Of a stretch of 64,000 bases of DNA, positions 7,926-17,719 are shown piece after piece; position 1 is the first letter of the stretch; each line of letters opens with the position of its first letter. A model generated the notes under the pieces. It worked only from the letters and a program-made list of their open reading frames with translations. It was not told the origin of the DNA and searched no databases. Position numbers and translations under genes: made by a program. This DNA comes from Georgenia yuyongxinii (GTDB lineage: Bacteria; Actinomycetota; Actinomycetes; Actinomycetales; Actinomycetaceae): the NCBI RefSeq assembly GCF_006352065.1, contig NZ_CP040915.1:1674001-1738000 (forward strand), read 5' to 3'.

Positions 7926-8593
7926 GCGGATCCTCCTGAGCCGACCGGGACGGTCGCGTCGATCAGCGCCAGGCCGGTGGTCTCGCGCAGGGTGTCGATG
8001 GTGTCCTCGCCGTAGATCTCCAGCACGGCGACGCCGTCGGCGGTGATGTCGAAGACCGCGACGTCGGTGTAGACGCGGGACACGCAGCCCACCCCGGTCA
8101 GCGGGTAGGTGCACGCCTCGACGAGCTTGGACTCGCCCTTCTTGGTGAGCAGCTCCATCATCACGTAGGTCTGCTTGGCCCCGATGGCCAGGTCCATCGC
8201 GCCGCCGACGGCGGGGATGGCGCCGGGCTTGCCGGTGTGCCAGTTGGCCAGGTCACCGGTGGCGGAGACCTGGAAGGCGCCCAGCACGCACAGGTCGAGG
8301 TGCCCGCCGCGCATCATCGCGAAGGAGTCGGCGTGGTGGAAGTAGGCGGCGCCGGGCAGCTCGGTGACCGGGATCTTGCCGGCGTTAATGAGGTCGAGGT
8401 CGACATCGGCCCCGCGTGCCTCCGGGCCCATCCCCAGCATCCCGTTCTCGGTGTGCAGGGTGACGCGGCGCTCGGCCTCGAGGTAGTCGGAGACCTTCGT
8501 CGGCATCCCGATGCCGAGGTTGACGTAGGCGCCCTGCGGGATGTCCCGGGCGACGCGCTCGGCGATCTGGTCGCGGGTCAGCGGCTCGCTCAC
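7922..8593 (-). CDS. pcaJ: 3-oxoadipate CoA-transferase, subunit B (PcaJ)
   Basis: Beta subunit (223 residues) of succinyl-CoA:3-oxoadipate CoA-transferase. The family signature around the catalytic glutamate is present as HTENGMLGMG (about residues 46-55), with VNLGIGMPT near 24-32. Its ATG (8593) overlaps the pcaI stop and its own stop overlaps the pcaF start, both as ATGA, which indicates coupled translation and fixed subunit ratio. Confidence 0.93.
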   Translation of the reverse strand: MSEPLTRDQIAERVARDIPQGAYVNLGIGMPTKVSDYLEAERRVTLHTENGMLGMGPEARGADVDLDLINAGKIPVTELPGAAYFHHADSFAMMRGGHLDLCVLGAFQVSATGDLANWHTGKPGAIPAVGGAMDLAIGAKQTYVMMELLTKKGESKLVEACTYPLTGVGCVSRVYTDVAVFDITADGVAVLEIYGEDTIDTLRETTGLALIDATVPVGSGGSA

Positions 8594-9279
8594 TGTCCGG
8601 CCTCCTCGTGCGCCGGTGCGGGCAGGACCTGCACGACGCGGTTGACGTAGATGCCCGGGGTGACGACGACCTCGGGGTCGAGGGCGCCGGTCTCGACGAC
8701 CTCGCTCACCTGGGCGATGGTGGTGGTGGCCGCCGCAGCCATGATGGGCCCGAAGTTGCGGGCGGTCTTGCGGTAGACGAGGTTGCCGGCGCGGTCGGCG
8801 CGCAGCGCCTTGATGAGGGCGAAGTCGGCGCGGATGGGGTGCTCGAGGACGTAGTCGCGCCCGTCGATGCGACGGGTCTCCTTGCCCTCGGCCAGGAGCG
8901 TGCCGTACCCCGTGGGGGTGAAGAAGGCGCCGATGCCGGCGCCCGCGGCGCGGATGCGTTCGGCCAGGTTGCCCTGCGGGACCACCTCGAGCTCGATCTC
9001 GCCGGCGAGGTACCGCTTGTCGAAGTGCCAGGAGTCCTTCTGCCGCGGGAAGGAGCAGACGATCTTGCGGACCCGGCCGAGGCGGATGAGCTCGGCGAGG
9101 CCGACGTCGCCGTTGCCCGCGTTGTTGTTGATGACCGTCAGGTCGGTCGCGCCCTGGGCGATGAGGGCGTCGATGAGCTCGACCGGCTGACCGGCGGTGC
9201 CGAACCCGCCGATCATGACGGTGGCCCCGTCGGGGATGCCCTCGACCGCGTGGGCGGTGTCCTCGGTGATCTGCAGCAT
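8590..9279 (-). CDS. pcaI: 3-oxoadipate CoA-transferase, subunit A (PcaI)
   Basis: Alpha subunit (229 residues) of the CoA-transferase that activates beta-ketoadipate. The coenzyme A transferase signature GATVMIGGFGTAGQP (about residues 18-32) and FFTPTGYGT (about 114-122) are visible. It is the first gene of pcaIJF. A PcaR-type operator lies 22 nt before its ATG. The transporter gene at 9338 ends 58 bp upstream on the same strand, so read-through into pcaI is possible. Confidence 0.93.
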   Translation of the reverse strand: MLQITEDTAHAVEGIPDGATVMIGGFGTAGQPVELIDALIAQGATDLTVINNNAGNGDVGLAELIRLGRVRKIVCSFPRQKDSWHFDKRYLAGEIELEVVPQGNLAERIRAAGAGIGAFFTPTGYGTLLAEGKETRRIDGRDYVLEHPIRADFALIKALRADRAGNLVYRKTARNFGPIMAAAATTTIAQVSEVVETGALDPEVVVTPGIYVNRVVQVLPAPAHEEAGQ

Positions 9280-9300
9280 CCTCGCCGCCGCTCCTCAGTT

Positions 9301-9315
9301 GTTCGTCATGCGCAC
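9301..9315. promoter_or_regulatory. Putative PcaR operator upstream of pcaI
   Basis: GTTCG-TCATG-CGCAC has the same two 5-bp half-sites as the site at 3148 and as the P. putida PcaR site at pcaIJ (GTTCGATAATCGCAC, 11 of 15 matching). It lies 22-36 nt upstream of the pcaI ATG, where it would overlap the transcription start region. Confidence 0.65.
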
Positions 9316-9337
9316 AAGTGGCCGCTTCTTGAACACA

Positions 9338-10336
9338 TCATCGCGGGGGCCGAGCAGGGGTGTCAAGGGAGCCTGAGGCGTGACGGGTCGCCGCGAGCCG
9401 CCGCGCGAGCACCGCGCACACCATCAGCTGCAGCTGGTGGAACACGATCACCGGCACGGCCACCGCGGCCGCGGCCGCCCCCGGGAACAGCACGGCCGCC
9501 ATGGGCAGCCCGGTGGCGAGGGACTTCTTCGACCCGCACATGAGCAGGGCGATCCGGTCGGGCACGTCGAGCCCGAGCACCCGACCGCCCTCCCAGGTGG
9601 CGGCGAGCACCACGGTGAGGAGCACCGCGCACAGCGCCAGTAGTGCCACCAGCATCTGCCAGGACACCGCCGCCCACACCCCGGCCGCGGTGGCCGCGGT
9701 GACGGCGGCGAGGACCACGAGCAGGATCGTGCCGCGGTCCACGGCCAGAGTGAACGACCGGTGCGCCCGGACCCGGGTGCCCACGAAGGGCTGCACGAGC
9801 TGGCCGACGACGAACGGCAGCAGCAGCTGCAGGAGCACCTCGCGCAGCCCGCCGAGGCCCACCGACCCGCTCCGGCCCATGAGCGCGAGCACCAGCAGCG
9901 GCGTCAGGACCATGCCGAGCACGTTCGAGACCGTCGCCGCGCAGATCGCCCCGGCCACGTTGCCCCGCGCGACGGACGTGAAGGCCACCGAGGACTGCAC
10001 GGTGGAGGGCAGCAGCGTCAGGTACAGCACCCCCGCCGCCAGGGCCGTGCCGAGCGCCGGGCCGGTGACGGCGTGCAGTGCCAACCCCAGCAGCGGATAC
10101 AGGGCGTACGTGGCGAGCAGGATCCCGCCCTGCAGCCGGACGTTGCGGAGCCCGCCGAGCACCTCCCGCGTGGACAGCCGCGCGCCGTAGAGAAGAAACA
10201 GGACGACGACGGCGACGTCCGCGGCGACGGCCACGCCGGCACGCGCCGCGGCGGGCAGTGGCACCACGAGGCCCACCACCATTGTGGCCGCGAGGGCCAG
10301 GAGGAACGGGTCGACCCACGCGCGCAGGGCGCGCAC
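9338..10336 (-). CDS. Bile acid:sodium symporter-like (SLC10A7-type, SBF-like) transporter
   Basis: A 332-residue integral membrane protein with about ten hydrophobic helices. The PSTVQSSVAFTS stretch (about residues 109-120), the GNVAGAICAATVSN helix (about 123-136) and the C-terminal CGSKKSLATGLP (about 267-278) are hallmarks of the SBF-like/SLC10A7 branch. Substrate is unknown. Its GTG start (10336) lies 2 nt after the stop of the YCII gene, so the two are co-transcribed. Its end is 58 bp from pcaI, so it might carry an aromatic or dicarboxylic acid, but that is only a guess from position. Confidence 0.85.
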   Translation of the reverse strand: MRALRAWVDPFLLALAATMVVGLVVPLPAAARAGVAVAADVAVVVLFLLYGARLSTREVLGGLRNVRLQGGILLATYALYPLLGLALHAVTGPALGTALAAGVLYLTLLPSTVQSSVAFTSVARGNVAGAICAATVSNVLGMVLTPLLVLALMGRSGSVGLGGLREVLLQLLLPFVVGQLVQPFVGTRVRAHRSFTLAVDRGTILLVVLAAVTAATAAGVWAAVSWQMLVALLALCAVLLTVVLAATWEGGRVLGLDVPDRIALLMCGSKKSLATGLPMAAVLFPGAAAAAVAVPVIVFHQLQLMVCAVLARRLAATRHASGSLDTPARPPR

Positions 10337-10338
10337 AG

Positions 10339-10626
10339 TCAGGAGAGCTGGCCGATGACCGGCTGCCAGGCGCGCGCGGTCCGCCGCACGATCAGGTGCG
10401 CCCGGTGGAACGGGTCGGCGTCCAGGGTCTTGAGGACCTCGTCGTGGTTCGTCGCGTGCACCAGCAGCAAGGCGCCGGGGGCCGCAGCGTCGAGCCAGGG
10501 CCCGTAGGCCACGAGCACACCCGCCTCGTGCAGCCCGGTCAGGAACGCCCGGTGCTGCGGGCGCAAAGTCTCGGTGTCCTGAGTACGGGCGATGTCGTAG
10601 GCGTACTCGACGGCGAAGAGCGTCAT
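10339..10626 (-). CDS. YCII-related domain protein
   Basis: A 95-residue protein covering a whole YCII domain, a small dimeric alpha/beta fold. The family's His-Asp elements are visible in RPQHRAFLTGLHEAG (about residues 22-36) and DPFHRAHLI (about 71-79), with AYGPWLD between. YCII proteins often act in the breakdown of aromatic compounds or remain unassigned. It directly precedes the SLC10-like transporter gene with almost no gap. Confidence 0.85.
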   Translation of the reverse strand: MTLFAVEYAYDIARTQDTETLRPQHRAFLTGLHEAGVLVAYGPWLDAAAPGALLLVHATNHDEVLKTLDADPFHRAHLIVRRTARAWQPVIGQLS

Positions 10627-10777
10627 GGGGTCAGCGTACCGAGAACCGGACCCGCTCCCACCCGGCTGCCCACCCGGCTGCCCGCGCGGCTGCCCGCGCA
10701 GGGAGGCCGTGCCTCACCCGCCGCACCGCTCGCCGACGCGCGCGCCGGTGCGCCGCGCTACCCGCCTGCACGCCGCG

Positions 10778-11458
10778 CTACCAACCCCGCGCCCACCACT
10801 CGGCCAGGTGCGGCCGCTCGCGGCCGAGGGTGGTGTCGTCGCCGTGGCCGGGGTAGACCCGGGTGTCGTCGGCGAACCGGTCGAACACCCGGCGCTCGAG
10901 GTCGGTCATCAGCGACCGGAAGTCCGCGGGCGACCGGGTCCGCCCGGGCCCGCCCGGGAAGAGCGAGTCGCCGGTGAACAGGTGCACCCGGCCGGGGGAG
11001 GGACCGTCGTCGGGCTCGGTCAGGGCGAGCGCCACCGAGCCGGGGGTGTGCCCGCGCAGCGCGACGACCTCGAGGGTGAGCGTCCCGACGGCGACGCGGT
11101 CGCCGTCGGCCAGGGTGCGGTCGACCGGCGCGGGCAGGGCGGCGGCGTCCGCGGCGCCGGCGAGCGCGAGCGCCCCGGTGGCGGCGAGCACGTCCGGCAG
11201 GGCGCGGTGGTGGTCCCAGTGCTGGTGGGTGGTGACGACGGCGTCGAGCCGGCCGGTGCCCTCGGCGACCAGGGCCAGGAGCCGGGGGCTGTCGAAGGCG
11301 GCGTCGACGAGCAGCTGGGCGCCGTCGGCGGCGGTGACGAGGTAGGCGTTGTTGTCCTCGGGGGAGACGCTGGCCTTGCGCACGCTGACCGCGCCCAGCC
11401 GGTGCACGGTGCTCGGGCCGCCGTGCGCGACGTGGGCGCCGGGGAGGGGGTCGGTCAT
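10778..11458 (-). CDS. MBL-fold metallo-hydrolase (glyoxalase II-like)
   Basis: A 226-residue metallo-beta-lactamase-fold hydrolase. The zinc ligands are clear: THQHWDHH (HxHxDH, about residues 76-83), GHTPGS (about 131-136), FTGDSLF (about 155-161) and YPGHGDDT (about 203-210). This spacing fits the glyoxalase II-like subgroup, for which hydroxyacylglutathione or mycothiol thioester hydrolysis is typical in actinobacteria. The ATG at 11458 overlaps the stop of the GH15 gene (11455), so the two are coupled. The same GH15-MBL-uvrA neighbourhood is, as I recall, common in high-GC Gram-positives. Confidence 0.85.
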   Translation of the reverse strand: MTDPLPGAHVAHGGPSTVHRLGAVSVRKASVSPEDNNAYLVTAADGAQLLVDAAFDSPRLLALVAEGTGRLDAVVTTHQHWDHHRALPDVLAATGALALAGAADAAALPAPVDRTLADGDRVAVGTLTLEVVALRGHTPGSVALALTEPDDGPSPGRVHLFTGDSLFPGGPGRTRSPADFRSLMTDLERRVFDRFADDTRVYPGHGDDTTLGRERPHLAEWWARGW

Positions 11459-13397
11459 GGTCGGGCGGGCTCCTTCTCGGCGACGCCCGGAGCGGCGACG
11501 TCGTCCCGGGTGCGGGTGCCGCGCTCGGACGGCGCTACCTCGTCGGTGGGGGCCGCGGCGCCCACGGGCGCCGCGGCGGCGCGGGCCGCGTCGAGGGCGT
11601 GCGCGGCGCGGACCAGGGTCAGGTGCGAGAAGGCCTGCGGGAAGTTCCCGGTGAACCGGTCGCCGACCGGGTCGTACTCCTCGGCCAGCAGCCCGACGTC
11701 GTTGATAACGGCGCACAGCTGCTCCATGTGGTGATGGGCGGTCGCGACGTCGCCGGTGCGGGCGAGGGCGTCGACGAGCCAGAAGCAGCACGCCAGGAAT
11801 GGGTGCTCGTCCCCGGCGAGCCCGTCCACCCCGGTGCTGGTCAGGTACCGGCGCACCCACGGGCCGTCGGCGAGCTCCTGGCGGATGCGGGCGATGGTGC
11901 CGTGCAGGCGTGGGTCGTCCGGTGGCAGGAAACCCACTTGGACCATCTGGAGCAGGGACGCGTCGGTGTGCTTGGCGCCGTAGTACTGCACGAACGAACC
12001 CAGCTCGTCGTCCCAGCCGTGGGCCAGCACGTCGGCGTGGACCTGCGCGCGGGCCTCACGCCACTTCTCCACCGGCCCGCTGCAGCCGTAGTCCTCCACC
12101 GCCCGCACCGCGCAGTCCAGCGCCGCCCAGCACATGACCTTGGAGTGGGTGAAGTGCCGCAGCGGGCCCCGGATCTCCCAGATCCCGTGGTCCGGCTCGG
12201 TCCAGCGCGCCAGCAGGCTGTCCACGAGGTGGCGCTGCAGGGCCCACCCGTCGTCGTCGGCGCGCAGCCCGGCCCGGCGGGCGAGGTCGAGGGCCAGCAT
12301 GACCTCGCCGAGCACGTCGTTCTGGTGCTGGTCCACCGCGGCGTTGCCCACCCGCACGGGCCGGGACCCGGCGTATCCGGGGAGGTGGGCCAGCTCCCGC
12401 TCGGGCAGCTCCCGCGAGCCGTCGAGGCGGTACATGATCTGCAGGTGCTCGGGCTCACCGGCCGCGGCGCGCAGCAGCCACTGGCGCCACGTCTCGCCCT
12501 CGCCGCGGAAGCCCAGCTCGAGCAGCGCCTCGAGGGTGAGGGCGGCGTCCCGCAGCCAGGAGAAGCGGTAGTCCCAGTTCCGTTCGCCGCCGATCTCCTC
12601 GGGCAGCGATGTGGTCGCGGCGGCGGCGATGCCGCCGGTCGGATCCTGGGTCAGCAGGCGCAGCACGAGCAGCGAGCGGCGCACCTGGTCGTCGAACTCG
12701 CCGTCGTACGTGCTCGTGCGTGCCCAGCCCGCCCAGATCTGCTCCGTGCGTACCAGCTCGTCGTCCACGTCCGGCAGCCGCGGCACGGGCTCCCAGGAGT
12801 GGTTCCAGGTGAGCACCAGGTCGTGCGCCTCACCGGCGGTGATGTCGAAGTGGTCGAGGTGGCGGCCGTTGTCGGCGCGGGGCAGCCGGTCACCGTGCAT
12901 GGTGAGGGCGTCCGGGCCGGCGACGGCGCGGATCACCGTGCGGCCGTCAGGGTCTTTCTCCCGGTGTACCCAGGGCCGTGTCTTGCCGTAGCCGAAGCGG
13001 ACCACGAACTCGTGGACGAACGTCACGGTCCCCGACACGCCCTCGATGCGGCGGATGATGTCCGATCGCTCGTCCCGCAACGGCATCGCCTCGATCACCC
13101 GGGCCTGGCCGGTGGGCGTCGTGTACGTCGTCTCCAGCACCCAGCTGTCCCCGAGGTAGCGCCGCTCGACCTGCACCTCGCCGTCGTCCTCGCTGACCGC
13201 CGTGAGCAGCCACCGCCCGTTCTCAGGGGTGCCGAGAAGGGCGGCGAAGCACGCCTCGGAGTCCAGCCAGGGCAGGCAGAGCCAGTCGATCGAGCCCCGC
13301 CGGGAGACCACGGCGACCGACCGTCCCCGAGCACCGCGTACTCCTCGATCGGCGTGGTGCCGGCCCCGTCGGTCGTCGCGACGTCGTGTGACCTCAT
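11455..13397 (-). pseudogene. GH15-family glycoside hydrolase (glucoamylase/trehalase type), frameshifted near the N-terminus
   Basis: About 645 residues. The body is intact: GERNWDYRFSWLRDA (substrate site), GIWEIRGP (general acid Glu) and LLAEEYDP...GNFPQAFSH (general base region), so it would cut terminal alpha-glucosidic bonds or trehalose. The natural N-terminus, ATG 13397 with GGAGG 9 nt before it and the family opening PIEEYAVLGDGRS, is in a different frame from the rest, which resumes at VAVVSRRGSIDWL. The switch falls at 13315-13322, where the coding strand reads GGTCGGTC; a third GGTC would restore one continuous frame giving GDGRSVAVVS. Either a 4-nt slippage mutation or an assembly error explains this. 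An alternative start further upstream (13419) is in frame but lacks a ribosome binding site and the family N-terminus. Divergent from uvrA. Confidence 0.85.
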
Positions 13398-13573
13398 CTG
13401 CGTCATCCTCCCACCACACGTACGCTGGCCGCCGTCCGGGGGATGTCTGGCTCGCCGAAGAGGCGCTCTGCTAGGGCTGGGGCGACGGCCCCACGCGCTC
13501 ACGGGACGCCGCCTACGTGCAGCGTTGGACGCCGCGCCGCTCAACGTGCGGTGGTGACATCCGCCACGAGCGA

Positions 13574-13589
13574 TCGAACAGATGTGCGG
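13574..13589. promoter_or_regulatory. Candidate LexA (SOS) box at the uvrA promoter
   Basis: TCGAAC-AGAT-GTGCGG. The left half matches the actinobacterial LexA site TCGAAC-N4-GTTCGA exactly, and the right half matches at three of six positions. It covers the place where the -35 of the uvrA promoter should be. uvrA is a known SOS gene in many actinobacteria. Confidence 0.4.
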
Positions 13590-13607
13590 CGTGTCGGTGG
13601 GGCCGCA

Positions 13608-13613
13608 TATCAT
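13608..13613 (+). promoter_or_regulatory. -10 element TATCAT of uvrA (leaderless)
   Basis: TATCAT lies 6 nt before the GTG of uvrA and no ribosome binding site is present, so transcription probably starts at the first base of the start codon. Confidence 0.55.
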
Positions 13614-13619
13614 CACCGG

Positions 13620-16481
<2,862 letters not shown>

Positions 16482-16500
16482 GGCCACAGCCCCAACCTCC

Positions 16501-16596
16501 GCGAGATGTCATCTTCTCCGCGAGTCATCTCCTCGGTGAGACGTGGTCTTCTCCGCGGGACGTCAACCAGATCTCGCGGAGACGGTGACATCTCGC
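16501..16596. repeat. 19-bp-unit dispersed repeat, long degenerate form (copy 2)
   Basis: Starts with GAGATGTCATCTTCTCCGC, continues with two altered direct units (about 16521 and 16537), and ends with an inverted unit (about 16573-16596). The outer 24-bp arms pair with two mismatches. It lies 19 bp after the uvrA stop. Confidence 0.85.
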
Positions 16597-16662
16597 CGCT
16601 CGGGCGACTGGCACGGGAGGGGTCACCGTCGCGAATGCCTCGCCCACCCCTCGGCGTGCGGC

Positions 16663-16668
16663 TAGCGT
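16663..16668 (+). promoter_or_regulatory. -10 element TAGCGT of the OsmC-like gene (leaderless)
   Basis: TAGCGT ends 7 nt before the ATG at 16676, with no Shine-Dalgarno sequence. Confidence 0.4.
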
Positions 16669-16675
16669 GGCTGCC

Positions 16676-17179
16676 ATGGGAGCGCTCCAGACGTACAACG
16701 TCACCGTCGACTGGACCGGCGCCGACGAGCGCGGGACCGCGAGCTATACGAGCTACTCCCGCGACCACGAGGTGCGGGTGGAGGGCAAACCCACGCTGCT
16801 GGCGACCTCCGACCTCAAGGTCCGCACCGACGTGAGCCGATACCGCGCCGAGGAGCTCTTTGTCGGCGCCATCTCCCAGGCCCAGATGCTCTGGTTCCTG
16901 CGCACGGCCGCCAAGCACGACGTCGTGGTGCTCGGGTACGCGGACAAGGCCACCGGTACCCAACGCGTCGAGGGCGCCGGCTCCGGCCCCTTCGTGGAGG
17001 TCGTGCTCCGCCCGCGCGTGACCTACGCCGATCCGGGCGTCAGCGCCGAGCTCGCCGCCCGCCTGCATCACGAGGCCCGGGAGCACAACCACATCGCCCG
17101 GTCGGTCCACTTTCCGGTGCGGGTCGAGCCCGCTGTGGTGGCGCCCCAGGCTGAGCGAGCCGCGGTCCCCGCCGAGTAG
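16676..17179 (+). CDS. OsmC-family protein lacking the peroxidatic cysteines
   Basis: A 167-residue protein with the OsmC/Ohr fold pattern: EELFVGAISQAQMLWFL (about residues 57-73) and EHNHIARSVHFPV (about 139-151). In true peroxide reductases these two stretches carry the catalytic cysteines (as in ACHMLxFL and EHCFIANSV). Here they read Gln and Asn, and the whole protein has no cysteine. It cannot be a thiol peroxidase of the usual kind and may bind a ligand instead. Two in-frame ATG codons (16667 and 16676) exist; the second fits a leaderless start. Its last codons lie in a 36-bp tandem array. Confidence 0.85.
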   Translation: MGALQTYNVTVDWTGADERGTASYTSYSRDHEVRVEGKPTLLATSDLKVRTDVSRYRAEELFVGAISQAQMLWFLRTAAKHDVVVLGYADKATGTQRVEGAGSGPFVEVVLRPRVTYADPGVSAELAARLHHEAREHNHIARSVHFPVRVEPAVVAPQAERAAVPAE

Positions 17180-17268
17180 CCCTGCGTCGAGCGCGCCGCG
17201 GTCCCCGCCGAGTAGACCTGCGTCGAGCGCGCCGCGGTCCCCGCCGAGTAGACCTGCGTCGAGCGCGC
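17161..17268. repeat. Tandem array, 36-bp unit, 3 copies
   Basis: Copies start at 17161, 17197 and 17233 and differ at one base (C/A after GAGTAG). The unit contains GCCGAGTAGACCTGCGTCGA. The stop codon of the OsmC-like gene is in copy 1, so the array begins inside its coding end. Like the array at 6612, it starts at a TAG stop codon. Confidence 0.92.
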
Positions 17269-17705
17269 GCGGATCCTGCGCGGAGCGTGCGTGATGGCGG
17301 CTGAGACGAAATGGCGAAATTGGCTGGTACGGCGACCACTTTGACCATGTCGTTGGTCGGTACCGGCGGACCGAGACGGTGATGTCCTGTGAGGCTGCGG
17401 ACCAGCACGGAGTCAGCTTCGTACCGCTGGCTTGCCGCTATCCGTGCATGCTCGGAGGCGCAGCGCCGGAACGGACAGGGAAGCGCCGACTGTGACGCTG
17501 TAGCTGTGTCGCGGGGATGTGAGTCAGCACCAACGTCGCACCAGGGGTCGCGTCAGCGGCACTCAGGTCGGGTGTGACATGTGTGAGGTGTGGCGGGCCG
17601 ATGGGAGGCCCGCACCGTCGCGGCCGCAGTAGCCAGGACAAGTCCAAGCCCCCGGCGCCGACCGTGACGCCGTCGCGCCCCGGCAGACCGCCGTCGGCCC
17701 TGACG
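17269..17705. other. Gene-free stretch before uvrC
   Basis: About 437 bp with no supportable reading frame on either strand. Base composition is less GC-rich than the neighbours (for example around 17305-17350). It holds one small hairpin (GCGGGCC 17593-17599 with GGCCCGC 17607-17613). It could be a decayed gene; nothing recognisable remains. Confidence 0.5.
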
Positions 17706-17711
17706 TAGGCT
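17706..17711 (+). promoter_or_regulatory. -10 element TAGGCT of uvrC (leaderless)
   Basis: TAGGCT ends 8 nt before the uvrC ATG and no Shine-Dalgarno sequence lies between. Confidence 0.45.
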
Positions 17712-17719
17712 TGCCGATC

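Noticed and set aside
10660-10705. Repeated CACCCGGCTGCC words between the YCII and MBL genes
   Set aside because: Only three imperfect copies in very GC-rich DNA; too weak to list as a repeat feature.
16501-16596. Small minus-strand gene over the repeat after uvrA
   Set aside because: The frame depends on repeat sequence, lacks a ribosome binding site and overlaps the uvrA end.
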